DNA from: Molanna angustata | Taxonomy: Eukaryota > Arthropoda > Insecta > Trichoptera > Molannidae | NCBI GenBank assembly: GCA_963576475.1 | Contig: OY754977.1 | Location: 11,845,089 to 11,909,088, forward strand | Direction of reading: 5' to 3' | Length of the DNA: 64,000 bases | In this document: one piece after another, positions 32,656 through 45,200 of the stretch | Layout: each line of letters begins with the position of its first letter | Position numbering within the stretch: the stretch's first letter is position 1 | Made by a program: the position numbers and the translations under genes | The notes under the pieces: generated by a model | The model's input: the letters and a program-made list of their open reading frames with translations, nothing else | Told to the model about the DNA's origin: nothing | The model's database searches: none

Positions 32656-33856
32656 TGTTATCGCATATAACAAAGAAGAGCGTTGATAAGTGTTTAAATG
32701 CCGGCTAGTCAATACAATAATTAAATATGGTGGAGACGAAAGAACGTGTTGAGAGTATAAATTAAAACAATGCTTCAATTGACAGAAATACACGCGTAAT
32801 AGTAATTATCGGTTAATAAAAATTGCTGTAAAATTAAAAGGAAAATTAATTAGAAAACCAGTGATGACGGCCGCTGAAAAGAATTATTAAATACAGGAAA
32901 TAAACGTGGAGCAGAGAATAACAGTGCTGAAAAGAATAATCAAATACATGAAATGCACGTGTAATATTGATGACAATCTTGCTAAAATAAATTACGAAAC
33001 GAAATGTTCAGAGAAAAGAAAACAAATAATAATAAATCAGAAAGATCTTACCAACCGCTGCACTCGTTACGGGTCTGTAGATGAAACACTTACACTACAT
33101 AATATCACTTTTTATTAATTTAAAATAACTTAAAACTATCTTAAATTCACCCCTCGTTGGTTATATGGACCTGAAACACACTTATTCACTATTATACGAT
33201 TATTTAAGTTATGTTTATTCTTAAAAGTTATTTTTAATAGTAACTTAAACTATCTTAAATTCACCCCTCGTTGGTTATGTATGGACCTGAAACACACTTA
33301 TGCACTACCATGCAAATATGAAATTTAATGCTGAGCATCGAGCAGACGCCTCGCAGAGATAAGACTTTTTCTTCAACGTTCGCGGTCTACGTTCGTTTTT
33401 TAAAAAAACATATAAGATATCTTTCGTACGCGTGAGTTAATATTCGTCTATCCCGGCAGAGCCATAGAATAATATAGCGGCTATTCAATACTGATTCAAA
33501 CCAGCTATCGCGTCCACCGCTGGAGACAGGGGGGGGGAGAAGCTACCCCACCGCGCGGCGGGGCGCGTTCTACCATCTACCAATAGGATGCCTCCATTTC
33601 ACCTACCAAGTTAGAAAGTATAAAGTTCCAGGAATATGCATTGAATATAAAATTATTAGAAATGACATATTTACAAAATATAAGCATTGTTTAAACACAT
33701 TAAGGACCCAAAGACCCGTTAATATGATAAAACCATTATAAGAGAAAGTTTTTCCAAGAATCAAGGTATTTTGTTGAAACAAAATAATAGATGTTTGACT
33801 TCTATGCTACCATAACCCATGGTAATATTTTGATCATAATACCTATGTATATATCA
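32656..33856 (-). repeat. Solo LTR of the gypsy family (inverted)
   Basis: On the plus strand it starts TGTTATCGCATATAAC and ends TATATATCA, the reverse complement of the family LTR. TACC at 32652-32655 and at 33857-33860 is a perfect 4-bp target duplication, so this is an independent insertion reduced to one LTR by recombination. It has two 116-bp units and a small replaced segment near 33450-33490 (CGGCAGAGCCATAGAATAAT). It lies 41 bp from the copy A 3' LTR in opposite orientation. Confidence 0.92.
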
Positions 33857-33860
33857 TACC

Positions 33861-34077
33861 AACCAGGCAAAAAACAAAAAAATTGTGCTCTGCGCACCCC
33901 ACGTGACGTATACAAGAAGATTATAATTTTCGCCAAACATCTTGAACGAGCTTCCGGTTGCGCAGAGCGCAAATTTATGTCTTTTGCTTCGTTGGTTTAC
34001 GTGTAAATCGCCCAACTTCTCGGCTTATTTGGCAACAACTATATCACTAACTATATCTGAGTATACTAGATTCACAA
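33861..34077. other. Spacer with short inverted repeat
   Basis: GTGCTCTGCGCA near 33887 is mirrored by TGCGCAGAGCGC near 33959. The sequence around 33957-34015 resembles the right flank of the hairpin at 10447-10578, suggesting a shared repeat family. There is no credible gene. Confidence 0.4.
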
Positions 34078-34270
34078 CTGCCGTGGCACAGTTGGTTAGC
34101 AGTTTGGCTTCTGTAGAGGAGTCCTGGATACGATCCCCAGAAGAGGAGAAATTTGATTAAATTTATTTCTCACACAATTCTTGCTTCTCTTGTGGCTGGA
34201 AACACTGGTTAGTTAGCAGAAATTATAATAAGAAATAAACTGTCCACTTACACAAATAAATGTTTATTAT
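34078..34270 (+). repeat. tRNA-derived SINE, family 3
   Basis: It begins with tRNA-like CCGTGGCACAGTTGGTTAGCAG (A-box region) and GGATACGATCCCCAGAAGAG (B-box region). It continues GAGAAATTT...TTTCTCACACAA and GCTGGAAACACTGGTTAGTTAGCAG. Related copies lie at 45550-45750 (-) and 63815-63985 (+), with fragments at 40718-40790 and 44960-45030. Confidence 0.7.
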
Positions 34271-34373
34271 TATTATTACAGACATTGTTCTTTCAAAATT
34301 TGTTTAGAGATATATAACTTTTTTTTAAAGAATTGCATATTTATGTTCTTGTAACTAGTACATATATATCCTG

Positions 34374-34600
34374 ACGGCCTTCGTAGCTCAGTTGGTTAGG
34401 TATCTGATTGCTGATCCAAAGGTCCCGGGATCGATTCCCAATGGAAACACAGTTTTTAATTGTGTCTTCAGTCTGGATCTGTGAGACTATTAATATCGCA
34501 AGTCTCCATAATGTGGCAACTTGTTATTGGGTGCGTGTTAAATTAATATTTGACATAGTATATAGCTGTTAGTTGCCCGAGAAGCAATATTAAATAAATA
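34374..34600 (+). repeat. tRNA-derived SINE, family 1 (best copy)
   Basis: It has the A-box CGTAGCTCAGTTGGTTAGGT and the B-box GGGATCGATTCCCAATGG, followed by CAGTCTGGATCTGTGAGA and AAGTCTCCATAATGTGGCAA. It ends GTTAGTTGCCCGAGAAGC with an AATAAATAAA tail. It is the best-preserved member of family 1 in the window. Confidence 0.8.
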
Positions 34601-34649
34601 AAATAAATATATTACCTAAACTAACCATAATTGCTTGTGCTATAGGTAA

Positions 34650-34735
34650 AGAAATCAGTTTTAGCAGGATACAAACTCACAACCAATGGATTACTAATCC
34701 AGCGCACTAACCTCTGTGCCACCACCCATATTACC
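34650..34735 (-). repeat. tRNA-derived SINE fragment (family 2)
   Basis: On the minus strand it reads GGTGGCACAGAGGTTAGTGC, GGATTAGTAATCCATTGG and a decayed B box, colinear with the tRNA-Thr-like head of the copies at 40797 and 44768. Confidence 0.55.
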
Positions 34736-34749
34736 ATGATGTTAAAATA

Positions 34750-34900
34750 TAATACTCAGATGTCACGGCTCCGTAACATTCGTGAGTGGACCGGCATCAG
34801 AGACGTCGGCGAATTGTTCCGTACGGCGGCGGATAGAGATGTCTTCTCAGCAGTGATCGCCAATGTCGGGAGGACCTAATATGGCACGAAGAAGAAGAAA
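34750..34900 (+). mobile_element. LINE 3'-end fragment
   Basis: It translates as RLRNIREWTGIRDVGELF, then RTAADRDVFSAVIANVG and a stop, followed by the tail ATGGCACGAAGAAGAAGAAA. This is the familiar C-terminal end plus 3' tail of an insect LINE family distinct from the one at 43893. It is heavily 5'-truncated. Confidence 0.65.
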
Positions 34901-35577
34901 GATATTACCATGAATGTTTTCCTGTTATTTATTTGATACTATTATAAAATCATACTCGATGTTGAAAAAAATATTATCTATAGTCCATTAAATCATTTGA
35001 AAAATAGATTAATATGCATAAACTTAACGAGTTAAATAAAAAATTGGAATTTATTATAAATCGTAAAAAGTATGGATCTAAATAAGTAAAAATATAAATG
35101 TAAATATAATGTTCTTCTTAAATTATAAAATAGAAGAAGTATGATCCGCCAAAATAGAAGTCTAGCAAATAACCATTCAGTCATATATTTAATAAGTGTT
35201 GTAGTATTTATTATCATAGATTACCTACGTATCTTCTTTTTACAGATTATATTTCAAAACATGTATGTAAGTATTGGTTGAGTGAGTCTAGGAAATTTCG
35301 AGGATTGTAGCATTTATTTGGCTTTTCTCTGATGAATTTATTATTGAAAATGTTTGTCATTTAAATGGGTCAGATTACATTACACATAAACCTACCATAT
35401 TATTTATCATGTACATATTATTATATTTATATTCACAAATTCAGCAAGTAAATGATGTTTGATAGAAATATACTAAAAAATAAATACAATATTGTTTCAG
35501 GACAATATTGTCGATATATAAATACAATATTGTCGATAGTCTGGATTTAATAAGTAAATGTGCTTGTAAATTTTCAT
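34901..35577. other. Intergenic, no recognised content
   Basis: AT-rich sequence with a short internal duplication: ATACAATATTGT appears at about 35486 and 35521 beside GTCGATA. No gene was found. Confidence 0.45.
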
Positions 35578-35655
35578 ATAGGTGAATGAAAATGGTTGAA
35601 TAAGAATTCAAACTGGATTGATAGACCAATTAACTACTGCTCTGCCACCGACTCA
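35578..35655 (-). repeat. tRNA-derived SINE fragment (family 2)
   Basis: The minus strand reads GTCGGTGGCAGAGCAGTAGT, a decayed GTTTGAATTC B box and CCATTTTCATTCACCTAT, colinear with the family-2 copy at 44768-44945. Confidence 0.55.
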
Positions 35656-35769
35656 TTTTTATATACCTACTTATCTTTAAATCAGTCTTATATTCTCTCA
35701 AAATGTCCATATCATCTCAGGGTGTTTTATTATTTTTTACCTTGCATTTCCTTAATTTCTTTTTCATGG

Positions 35770-35880
35770 TTTTTATCCTTGATTATTTAATTACTACAGC
35801 ATTTATTTTACTTTCATGCTTTTTTGCCATGTCCAGATTTCACTTGCATACCTCAAAGTCGGTACTACAATTGCATAATT
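35770..35880 (-). mobile_element. LINE fragment (RT C-terminal)
   Basis: The minus strand encodes a decayed version of LRYASEIWTWQKSMK, matching the start of the fragment at 43040-43280 (TYASETWTWQKTYE). It is a short relic of the same LINE family. Confidence 0.45.
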
Positions 35881-36027
35881 ACAATTTTAGCTTCCTTTGT
35901 AAAATACTACTTCATATATTTTTTGCTTCAATCTTTTTATATATTTTTTCATTTTTAAAAAAGTGAAACAAGTACATACACATGTTCATAAAATTCCCTT
36001 TAAAGTAAGCTAAATTGGAGAATAATA

Positions 36028-36085
36028 CAGGTGAACGAAATTGGTTGAAACAGGATTTGAATCTGCATCCACTGTTTTCATATTT
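36028..36085 (-). repeat. tRNA-derived SINE fragment (family 2)
   Basis: The minus strand reads CAGTGGATGCAGATTCAAAT, CCTGTTTCAACCAATTTCGT and TCACCTG, colinear with the B-box part and body start of the copies at 40797 and 44768. Confidence 0.55.
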
Positions 36086-36252
36086 GAGATTGATACTATA
36101 TTGATTTGTTTGTGTGATGCAATAAACGACTGTTAGCACATCAGGGGTTAATCCACTTAGAATAAATTACACTTTTTATGTCAGTAATTCCTTGGTATCC
36201 ACAACAGACACTTGTGTGCTGTTAAATTATACATATATTTTTTACTGTGAAA

Positions 36253-39200
36253 ATGTTTATCAGTGGAAATGGAAGGTTGGTTACCTGTTGCTGTATTGTA
36301 ACTGTTATTGTTGGGTTTGTTTGGAAATATATTTGGACTGAACCTATAGCCTATGTGTCTGAAGTTTATACTGAATATGATTATATTGTTGGTGAGTTAA
36401 CATTTATTTATTGCCATTTGTAATTTTTTGTATATTCACTGTAGGATACATCATACATCTAAAATCAGCATTTTTATCAACTGTTGTTGATAAAAGTTTT
36501 ACTCCTTTTTTTGTATTTTTCTAATGTTTTATAATTTCACTGGATTTTGTAATCCAACTGTCGATTTGTTTAAGAGAATTTAGTTCTCTAAACATATCGA
36601 TATAAATAAAGCCAAGATACGCGAGATTTGTATGCAGGGTCTACACTTTTCACGGTTATTCCAACTCTGAAGTCAAAAAACACCAACTTCGAGGCTTCGC
36701 AGCGTGTATGTTCTATATATGGATTTACTCTAATTCAGAGTATAACATAGTGTATCTGTCCCCCCCCCCCCCTTAATAACTTCTGATCCGCTGAATGCAC
36801 AGAGCCTAAAATTTCAGAGCCTAAATAGAATGTAATAGGCCTAGAAAACTTGTATACTCAGAATTTCGAATTTTTCTTTCATTCAGAGGTTATCAACTTT
36901 TGAATCATTACTTTAATTTTCCATATATCACAAAAACCATAAAATCTAGAACGCTGAAAAGTGGTACAAATATAGAAAAACGCAAAATCAAAATTATTTT
37001 TTTAAAAAATTCCAGTTTCTCAAACATTTTTTATTAAAAAAATATTTATGGAAATTTTGTGTTTAACTGCCTATATTTCCAAAGTTTTTAAAAATATTGA
37101 AAAAATCCGAAACACCCCAACTAGATAATTGAATTTCTTACAAAAAATATAAACATTGTAGTAGTACATCTCAAACTACTTTTTGTAACAATTTTTATAA
37201 ACATTGAATTTATTGACGATATTGTTTCATACAATTTGTATGGCAGTATACACTACACAATATCTACGGGGACTCGAGTTTGATACTGAATTCCCAATCA
37301 TACATACATACCATCATGCTGTTTTCTTATTCTGGGTATAAAAAATGACTGACCTCCATAATATCCTATCCTGACATACATGCCTACATGTTTTATATAG
37401 AAAACAAAATATCTTAAAATGTTTATAAATTTGTGTTTAAATGTACATAGTTTGGTACGTATTCTTCAATTATACATACCTACTATCGCCATCGATAGTT
37501 GGATCTCATGTGTTAAATGCAACTTATAAATAAATATTTATTGTTTTTAATATTTTATTAAATATTTTTATAAAAAAAAACAGTTAATAAGTTCTTGAAA
37601 TAAGTACATGTACATTGTCTAATTTAAGCAAATACTAGGTGATAGAAAACATTAAATTTCAGTTGGAGGTGGTACAGCTGGTTGCGTTCTAGCCAATAGG
37701 CTATCAGAAAATGAAAAGTCTACAGTTCTTTTGATAGAAGCCGGTGACCGTTTTAGTTTTGCATCAAAAATACCAATCATGCCTACAATAGTACAACGAG
37801 GACCTAACGATTGGTCTTTTACGACAGAACCACAGATGTTTTCATCATTTGGATTAATTGACAAGGTATATACTCCTGTAAATAAAACTTTTTTCATTCA
37901 TACATGGTACTGTATAAAAAAAACTATTTTTTAATTGTTTTCAATCTATATCATATTATAAGTACCTATACTGGATTATATAGTTGGAAATGTTTTGTTG
38001 TACAAAAATAAATTCAGCATTAGATAAATATCATAAGTCTCCAGAATGTGGCAGCTTGTTATTGGGTGCGTGTTAAAATAATGTTTGACATAGTACCTGT
38101 TAGTTTTATATTGTATTGGATTTATCCCATGTATTTCTTTTGACTGAGACTTTTAACTGTCAAAATCACCCATACGTAATTGAGATATATTTAATCACTA
38201 ATGACTCATATATTCATTTTGAGAAATGATTTTACTAAAATGAAAGTACTCTAATCGCTGAATTTTTCTGTTTTTTTTAACAAAATCGATCCAGGTAGGA
38301 TTTGAACTCGCGACCACTAGATCAGCCCAGTTATTGTTAGTCCAGCGTGCTAACTGCTCTGCCATCGATTATCGATCTAAAGTTGTCCGAGAAGCTATTA
38401 GAAATAAGAAATACATTGTCTTGTTACATATTTTATTTACGATTTTTAGATTCAATTTCTACCGAGAGGCAAAGGTCTGGGTGGTACAGGACAATTGAAC
38501 TATCTTCTCCATGGAGTTGGGATACCATCTGATTATGAGAGATGGGTTCAAATGGGAGCACTTAACTGGCATTATTCCAATATTGAACCTTATGTAAAAA
38601 ATATTTTTGGTGAAAAAGCACACAGTAACCAAAATGTATGTATGTAATAAATAATATATGTACAGTACAATCTTGCTTATCTGGCAATTCACTATACCGG
38701 CACTGCTGATTATTTAAAAAACAAAGAAGAATCAATAACCATAACAATGAATGCTGACATCAGAATGACGTCATTATTCGGAATGGATCAAACCTTGCGT
38801 AATATATTTTTACATTTTTATAATAAAAATTATCAAGGATGAAATCATTTTATTAAAACATTGATATTAATTTCAACCCATTTATTTATAAACCTAAATC
38901 AACTATAAAAATATTTTAAGAGGCTATAGTAGGCTATATAGCAGCGATTCTTAACCTCGGGTCGCGAGAGAATTTGAGATGGGTCGCGGGAAATCCCCAA
39001 AAGACTTTAATGAAGAGGTAACATTTCTTTTTTCGATACATCTTTAATATCGAATATTTTTAATTTTGATCAATAGGTCGATCGATGTCACTTCACTGGT
39101 AGAAAAAGCCCTGCTACAATTCCCAACTACTTATTTATGTGAAGCAGGATTTTCTTGCCTTGCTGTCATGAAAAATAAATAACGAAATAGATTGGATCCT

Positions 39201-42200
39201 CAGCATGACATGCTCAAAAATACAACACCAGGGTAGTCACTAATTATTTATTACATTGCTGCATTGTTTCATTTTAATAAAGAAAAATGCAATAATGTTG
39301 TGTATTTCTATATTTTTAGTAACATCCTATTAATCCGTTTTATTATCACTGGAAAATAATATAAAACATTAGGGTCGCGGGCTTCAAATATATTTATTTT
39401 GGGTCGCCAGCCAAAAAGGTTAAGAACCGCTGCAATATAGTATATTTTGAAAATAATTTCCCCAGTACCCTCAAAAGATATGTCTTTTAAATAAAGAACA
39501 GTTTGTATTTACATCTTTATTCTATTGCATGAGTTTTTTGAAATTTGAATTTGTTTAGTACTCTTTGTAAAATTAGTTTTAGTAAAACCCTTTTTTATTT
39601 TTTTACTGTACGTAAATAAACAACTACAAGGCCTCTGAAGTAGATTTTTACTTCAATCGAAAAAGAATATGAAAATCTACCGGCTGAGTTTTTTAATATT
39701 ATTATATTTTAATTACTCTTCTTGCTATTTAAAAGAAACCTCTAAATTTTACCTTTTCTTCACGAAAAAATGTTGTATATTACATATTAGGTGATATACA
39801 ATATTGCTTCGTGTTTCATACATTAGAAGGTAATTTAGTGTGCATTTTTGTGTACATCCGTATACCCAGGGTATACAAGGGCCTTAATAATATTCGTCAA
39901 ATGAGTAAATACCCTACTGTGTGTTAATATTTTACATGCAAATTTTGATGATTTTTTGCTTATTTTACCTAAGTACATTCCAGTAGTTGAATTTTCCACT
40001 GGTCCGGCACTCTTGTCTCCTCATAAGTGAGATTGTACTGTATATTGGAATTATAATTTATTTGTCATAACAAAACCTAGTATAGGTAATAACATCTTGT
40101 TCCAAACCTTCAACTTAATTTTGACTGAAGTAGAAGGTTCATTCGGACATTACTTGTTTCATAATGTATTCACCGGCGTGGTTGACTAGAAGAAATTGCC
40201 TACGGACAATAAATCTGCCACATCGTGTAAACATTTATGTTCTACATGTTCAATGTTATTCTAATTATTGTTGTTAAACAAACAATGAACACAGTTTTTA
40301 TACACACAAAGTAAATAATAATACAAAAATATTTTAAACTAGACGCAAATGTAAACTGTTTCACTTGGTTAAAACTTGTTTGTATTTTAATTACAGATAG
40401 GACCAATAATAAAATTATCCAAAATAGAAGAAGAACTATCCGAGATAAGCCAAATTTTCGTCAATTCATCTAAAGAGCTACCTGCACATTTGAAAATGAA
40501 TGTGGAAATATTCAAAAACACAATTGACAATGGAATAAGGCAATCAAGTTTTGAAAGTCATTTAATGTTCGCTGCAAACAGAAGAAATTTACATATATTA
40601 AAAAATTCTGTCGTTTCTAAGGTAAAAAAAATTGCACTATTTTTATAATCAACATTGGAAAGTTTCATAAATATCAAACCTTTTCAAAATGAACTACCTA
40701 CATTGTGAATATTATCAAAATACTTCCTTGCACCAATTTCTTTTCACTAACTAGTGTTTCCAGCCCAGAGAAGAAAAAACTGAGTAAGAAATTTAGATGG
40801 GTTGATGGCAGAGCGGTTAACGTGCTAGGCTAGTAATCCAGTGGTCGCGAGTTCGAATCCTGCCTCGACCGATTTCGTTCACCTATAGCACAAGCATTTA
40901 TTTGCTTATTTTAGGGAACGTAGGAAGATGTATATGTACTTGTTTAACAAGGACATATTCATTTTAAAAAAAAAATATATGTTTAAAATAAATTACTCTT
41001 CCCTGATGAGATTCAAACATTTATTATAAGCTGCCATTCACCGGTATTGCTCTTTGACAATCATTGTCAGAATGGAAATCAATAATGGTAGCCATAATCT
41101 AAATATGTATTATATATATCCAACTCACACTTGAGGCGATATCGGTTAATGGCAATAGCGTTTGTGATAAAAAATAACAAAAAAAATCTAGTTCATGTAG
41201 TTTCTACTTTTAGATTATTTTTAAAAATAATGAAGCCAAAGCTGTTGAAATACTGAAGGATGGATTTAATCAGTATGTCAATTCAAAAAAGGAAATAATA
41301 TTATGTGCTGGAGCATTACACACACCGCAGATTCTCATGTTGTCTGGCATAGGACCAAAATTAGAACTAGAAAAATTGAATATCAAACCGTTGTCCCTAC
41401 TGGAGGGAGTTGGAATGAATTTACATGATCATGTCAATGTACCGTTATATGTTTCGTATGAAAAGTCAATCTCAATGACTGTCAACAAAATAATGAGTTT
41501 TAAATCTCTGTTTAAATATTTATTCACAGGTCGAGGTAAAAATAGTTTTTTATTACATTTTATATTTTTCAAAACATTGATCAAATGATTGATTTACTAA
41601 ATCTTTATTAAAGAAAATACACTCTTTTTTCTGGCTGTAAATAAACATATTACAACACAACATGGGAGCAAGGCCATCTTTAACCTATTAAAGGCCCTGG
41701 ACACTCTAGAATGTCTAGGGGACTTCATGAATCACAGCCCTGGTAAATTCCCCAGAATGGTCAGTGGAAAATAAATGCCTGCATGTGTGTTCATTATATT
41801 TCTGGCTAAAAAAAAATGTGATTCAATTAGATTCAAATGTTATGATCGATTACAAGTGTATGATAATTTGATAAATTTAAGAGTTGATTTAATTTAAAAA
41901 CATCCATCCAAAAAATAATATTAATATTATATGTCAGGTTACTTTGCTACTTCTGGAGTAGTGGGTATTGGAAGAACTGAGGGTAGCGCTGCTAATATAC
42001 TCTTTGCGGTTGGATCTGTCGATGAAGATTTATTTCGACATGTCTCTAATTTGAAATCTGAGGTTTGTTAAATTAATGTTTATTTGCAAATACTTAAAAA
42101 ATCTTTTAACAAGAATATAAATCAAAAAGATAATAAAAAAATTAAAATAATTTAAATATATTTTCGTTAACACTGTGAAAGTTCATAATTATAAAGTAAA

Positions 42201-45200
42201 TATAATTTTTTTTTATAGAAATAAAACACCGTTTTAATCCACAATGAGTGCAATTTAATGAGTACAATTTATTTAATTTAATAATTACTTTATAAAAAAC
42301 ACTAATGTAACAATGAAATGTCAAATTTATTTAGGGGGGCAAGTCTGGTAAACAGGCAGAATTAAAACCATCCGTGTTTACCCCTATCATGGATGGTTTT
42401 GATTCTGCCGGTTGACCAGATTTGCTTGCAGGTGTGACTTTGTGATAGTTTATTTTCAAACGCATGATTAAAAATAATCATTAACCGTAGTAACTTTTAA
42501 TAGTCATATTATGTTTAAGAAACACATATTATAGGGATGGATGGAGACAATTTCTGGAGGAGCCAGGGTCCATAGCGGACTTTAGCGCCAGTAATGACGA
42601 TGATGACACATTATTTATTTTAATAAAACAAAACATAAATATTTTATTCATAATTTATTGTTGTATTAGATTTGAAAAATAATGATTTAGAATATGAATT
42701 ATATTATTTTATTATGCTGATATAATTTAGATTATATGTTTAGATTTTTAGAAAATTATTTCCATTCTACATGGATTCAGACAAAGAAGGGTCAATATTT
42801 TTACATACATGTTTGCAATCATCCAGTAGAGGTTATGTAAAATTAAAAGATAAAAATCCTTCTAATTTGCTGATTGTTGATCCGAACTATTTGTCAGATA
42901 TAAAAGACATTCACTGTTTGATAAGAGGTAAGGAAAATTTATCACATAATCAAGTGCACTTTTGTTTCCTTCTTTCAAAATATCATTCACGTGGTCATGC
43001 CATCCCTTTCTGAGGTGGCTCAATCTCATACACCTATGTACGTTTTTTTGGTCAGTTGGCCATAATTCATTATTTCAATATGTCCAAACCACCTCAAGGC
43101 ATTCACTTTCATTTGACTCATAATATCCTTCTTCTTGTATTCTCTCCTCATGTCCTCATTTTTTACTCTACCATACATCATTCTATGACATACTCTTCTT
43201 AGTGATCTCATTTCTTCTGCATTTATTCTACTTTCGTAGGTCTTTTGCCAAGTCCATGTTTCACTGGCATATGTCAAAGTTCAAATTGTACTTAAAAATT
43301 TGAACAAAAGAATTACTTAATTGAATGTAGTCCCAACATTAATAATATTGAATTATATAAATTACATTGCAGCCATTCGTTTGACCATAGAAGTTGTCAA
43401 AACTCCTACATTTAAAAAAATTGGCACAGTTTTACATTGGCCAATGATAGATGATTGTCAACATTTATGGCAAGATGAAAACCAAATAAGCGATTCATAT
43501 TTAGAATGCATTATACGGTTTACAGTACTTACAGCTCACCACGTTGCGGGGACTTGCAGTATGGCGGGAAATAACACAGTTGTTGATTCATCATTGATGT
43601 AAGACACAATACTTTTTTTATTGTCAAGAGCTTTGTATTATACATAGTACAGTAGAGATTACATTTAAATAAGCCAATTATAGACAAACATATTTCAAAT
43701 TATAAAACACGCTGATAGGGTACATTAATGAATTGATTGAAACCGACTCACAATACTTTATTTTATTTATGTATGTAAATAACACAATATGATTATTGAA
43801 TTTTTAAAATAAATATTAATTTATTTAAGCAATTATTATTCAAACGATTGATAGTGCTATATTATGATTCATAAGTACTGATAGCTTTAACTAAGGCCGA
43901 TGAAACAAGGTTAAAGACCTTTGAAAGAAAAATATTGAGACCCATTTATGGCCCCGTATGCGAAAATGGAGCCTGGCATATCAGGTACATACACAAACTG
44001 TACCAGTTGTACTTAGATGTACACGTCACTCAGTACATCAAAATACGCCGGCTCCGATGGCTGCGTCATGTAGCGAGGATGGACGAAACCTGTCCACTAA
44101 AAAGGATATTTGCTACAAGACCAATGGGCAGAAGAAGCGTCGGTAGGCCAAAGCTGAGATGGTTAGATGGAGCAGAGAGGGACTTGCGGACGATGGGCGT
44201 TGCGAATTGGCGGCAGGAAGCGATGGTCAGGGAGGGGTGAAGGGAGCTTCTGGAGGAGGCCAGGACCCATGATGGGTTGTAGCGCCACTGATTGATTGAT
44301 AGCTTTAACTGGTCTTAACACTAATAAATAATAAACGCATTTCATCCTTCACAAATATTCCCAGTCCAGAATAGCAATAATTACCTGATAAATATATTTT
44401 TGTCTATCACCTCATGTATAAGGATTGTTGCTTTCATTTTTTACAAACCAACTTCTCAATAGATGGCGTTACAAAAAAGGTTTCTTCGTTATTTCATAGA
44501 TAGCGATAGTAAAAATGTGTTATTTTCAAACAAATTGTATCCCATTATTGAAATATATAGAACTCTAAAAAAAAACATTGATAAGGGAACTCAATAAGAA
44601 GGCATAATTGTTGAATGTTGCACAAGCGCATAAAGTGATCACGTAAACCAGCCAATGACAGGTCGTAAGCCCTGTAGGTGCCTTGAGTTCCTGGTTCTTC
44701 TATAATATTCCAACTTCGTTTCTTGAGATTATGAAAAAAAATTGACAAAAATATGATAAATAATTACAGATGGGTCGATGGCAGAGCGGTTAGCGCGCTG
44801 GGCTTGTAATCCAGTGGTCGCGAGTTCGAATCCTGCCTCGACCGATTTCGTTCACCTATAGCACAAGTATTTATGCTTATTTTAGGGAATGCAGGAAGAT
44901 GTATATGTACTTGTTTAATTAACAAGGACATATTCATTTTTAAATAAAAAAATGTAAATACATTTCTCCACTGCTAGGGATTGAACCCAGGATGTCGACA
45001 TTTATGCCATGGCAACCGACTTTCTAATATAAATATTCTGATTGATCAGCTGGTTCCAGCTCATGTGGTTTATGATTTGAAAAATAGAGTAGTTAATAAG
45101 TAAATTGGTACCTTGCGGTCCAGACTAACTGAAGTTTCCTTCTTAATATTGTTGTTTAAATGTCGTTTTCAGGGTACATGGTGTAAAAAAATTGAGCATC

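Larger units (their letters stand above)
38663..40040. mobile_element. Pogo/Tigger-like DNA transposon, hosting nested insertions
   Basis: The left end is CAGTACAATCTTGCTTATCT. The right end on the minus strand is CAGTACAATCTCACTTATGA. TA dinucleotides flank both sides (38661-38662 and 40041-40042), the Tc1/mariner-type target duplication. The terminal words fit pogo/Tigger elements. No intact transposase is present. Most of the interior is a LINE 3' piece (38916-39889) that itself contains a hAT (38942-39432). It lies in GMC intron 3. Confidence 0.7.

Noticed and set aside
44772..44845. Possible functional tRNA-Thr gene
   Set aside because: The acceptor and T stems have mismatches and the same tRNA-like head is followed by the same body at 40797-40975, so it is a SINE.
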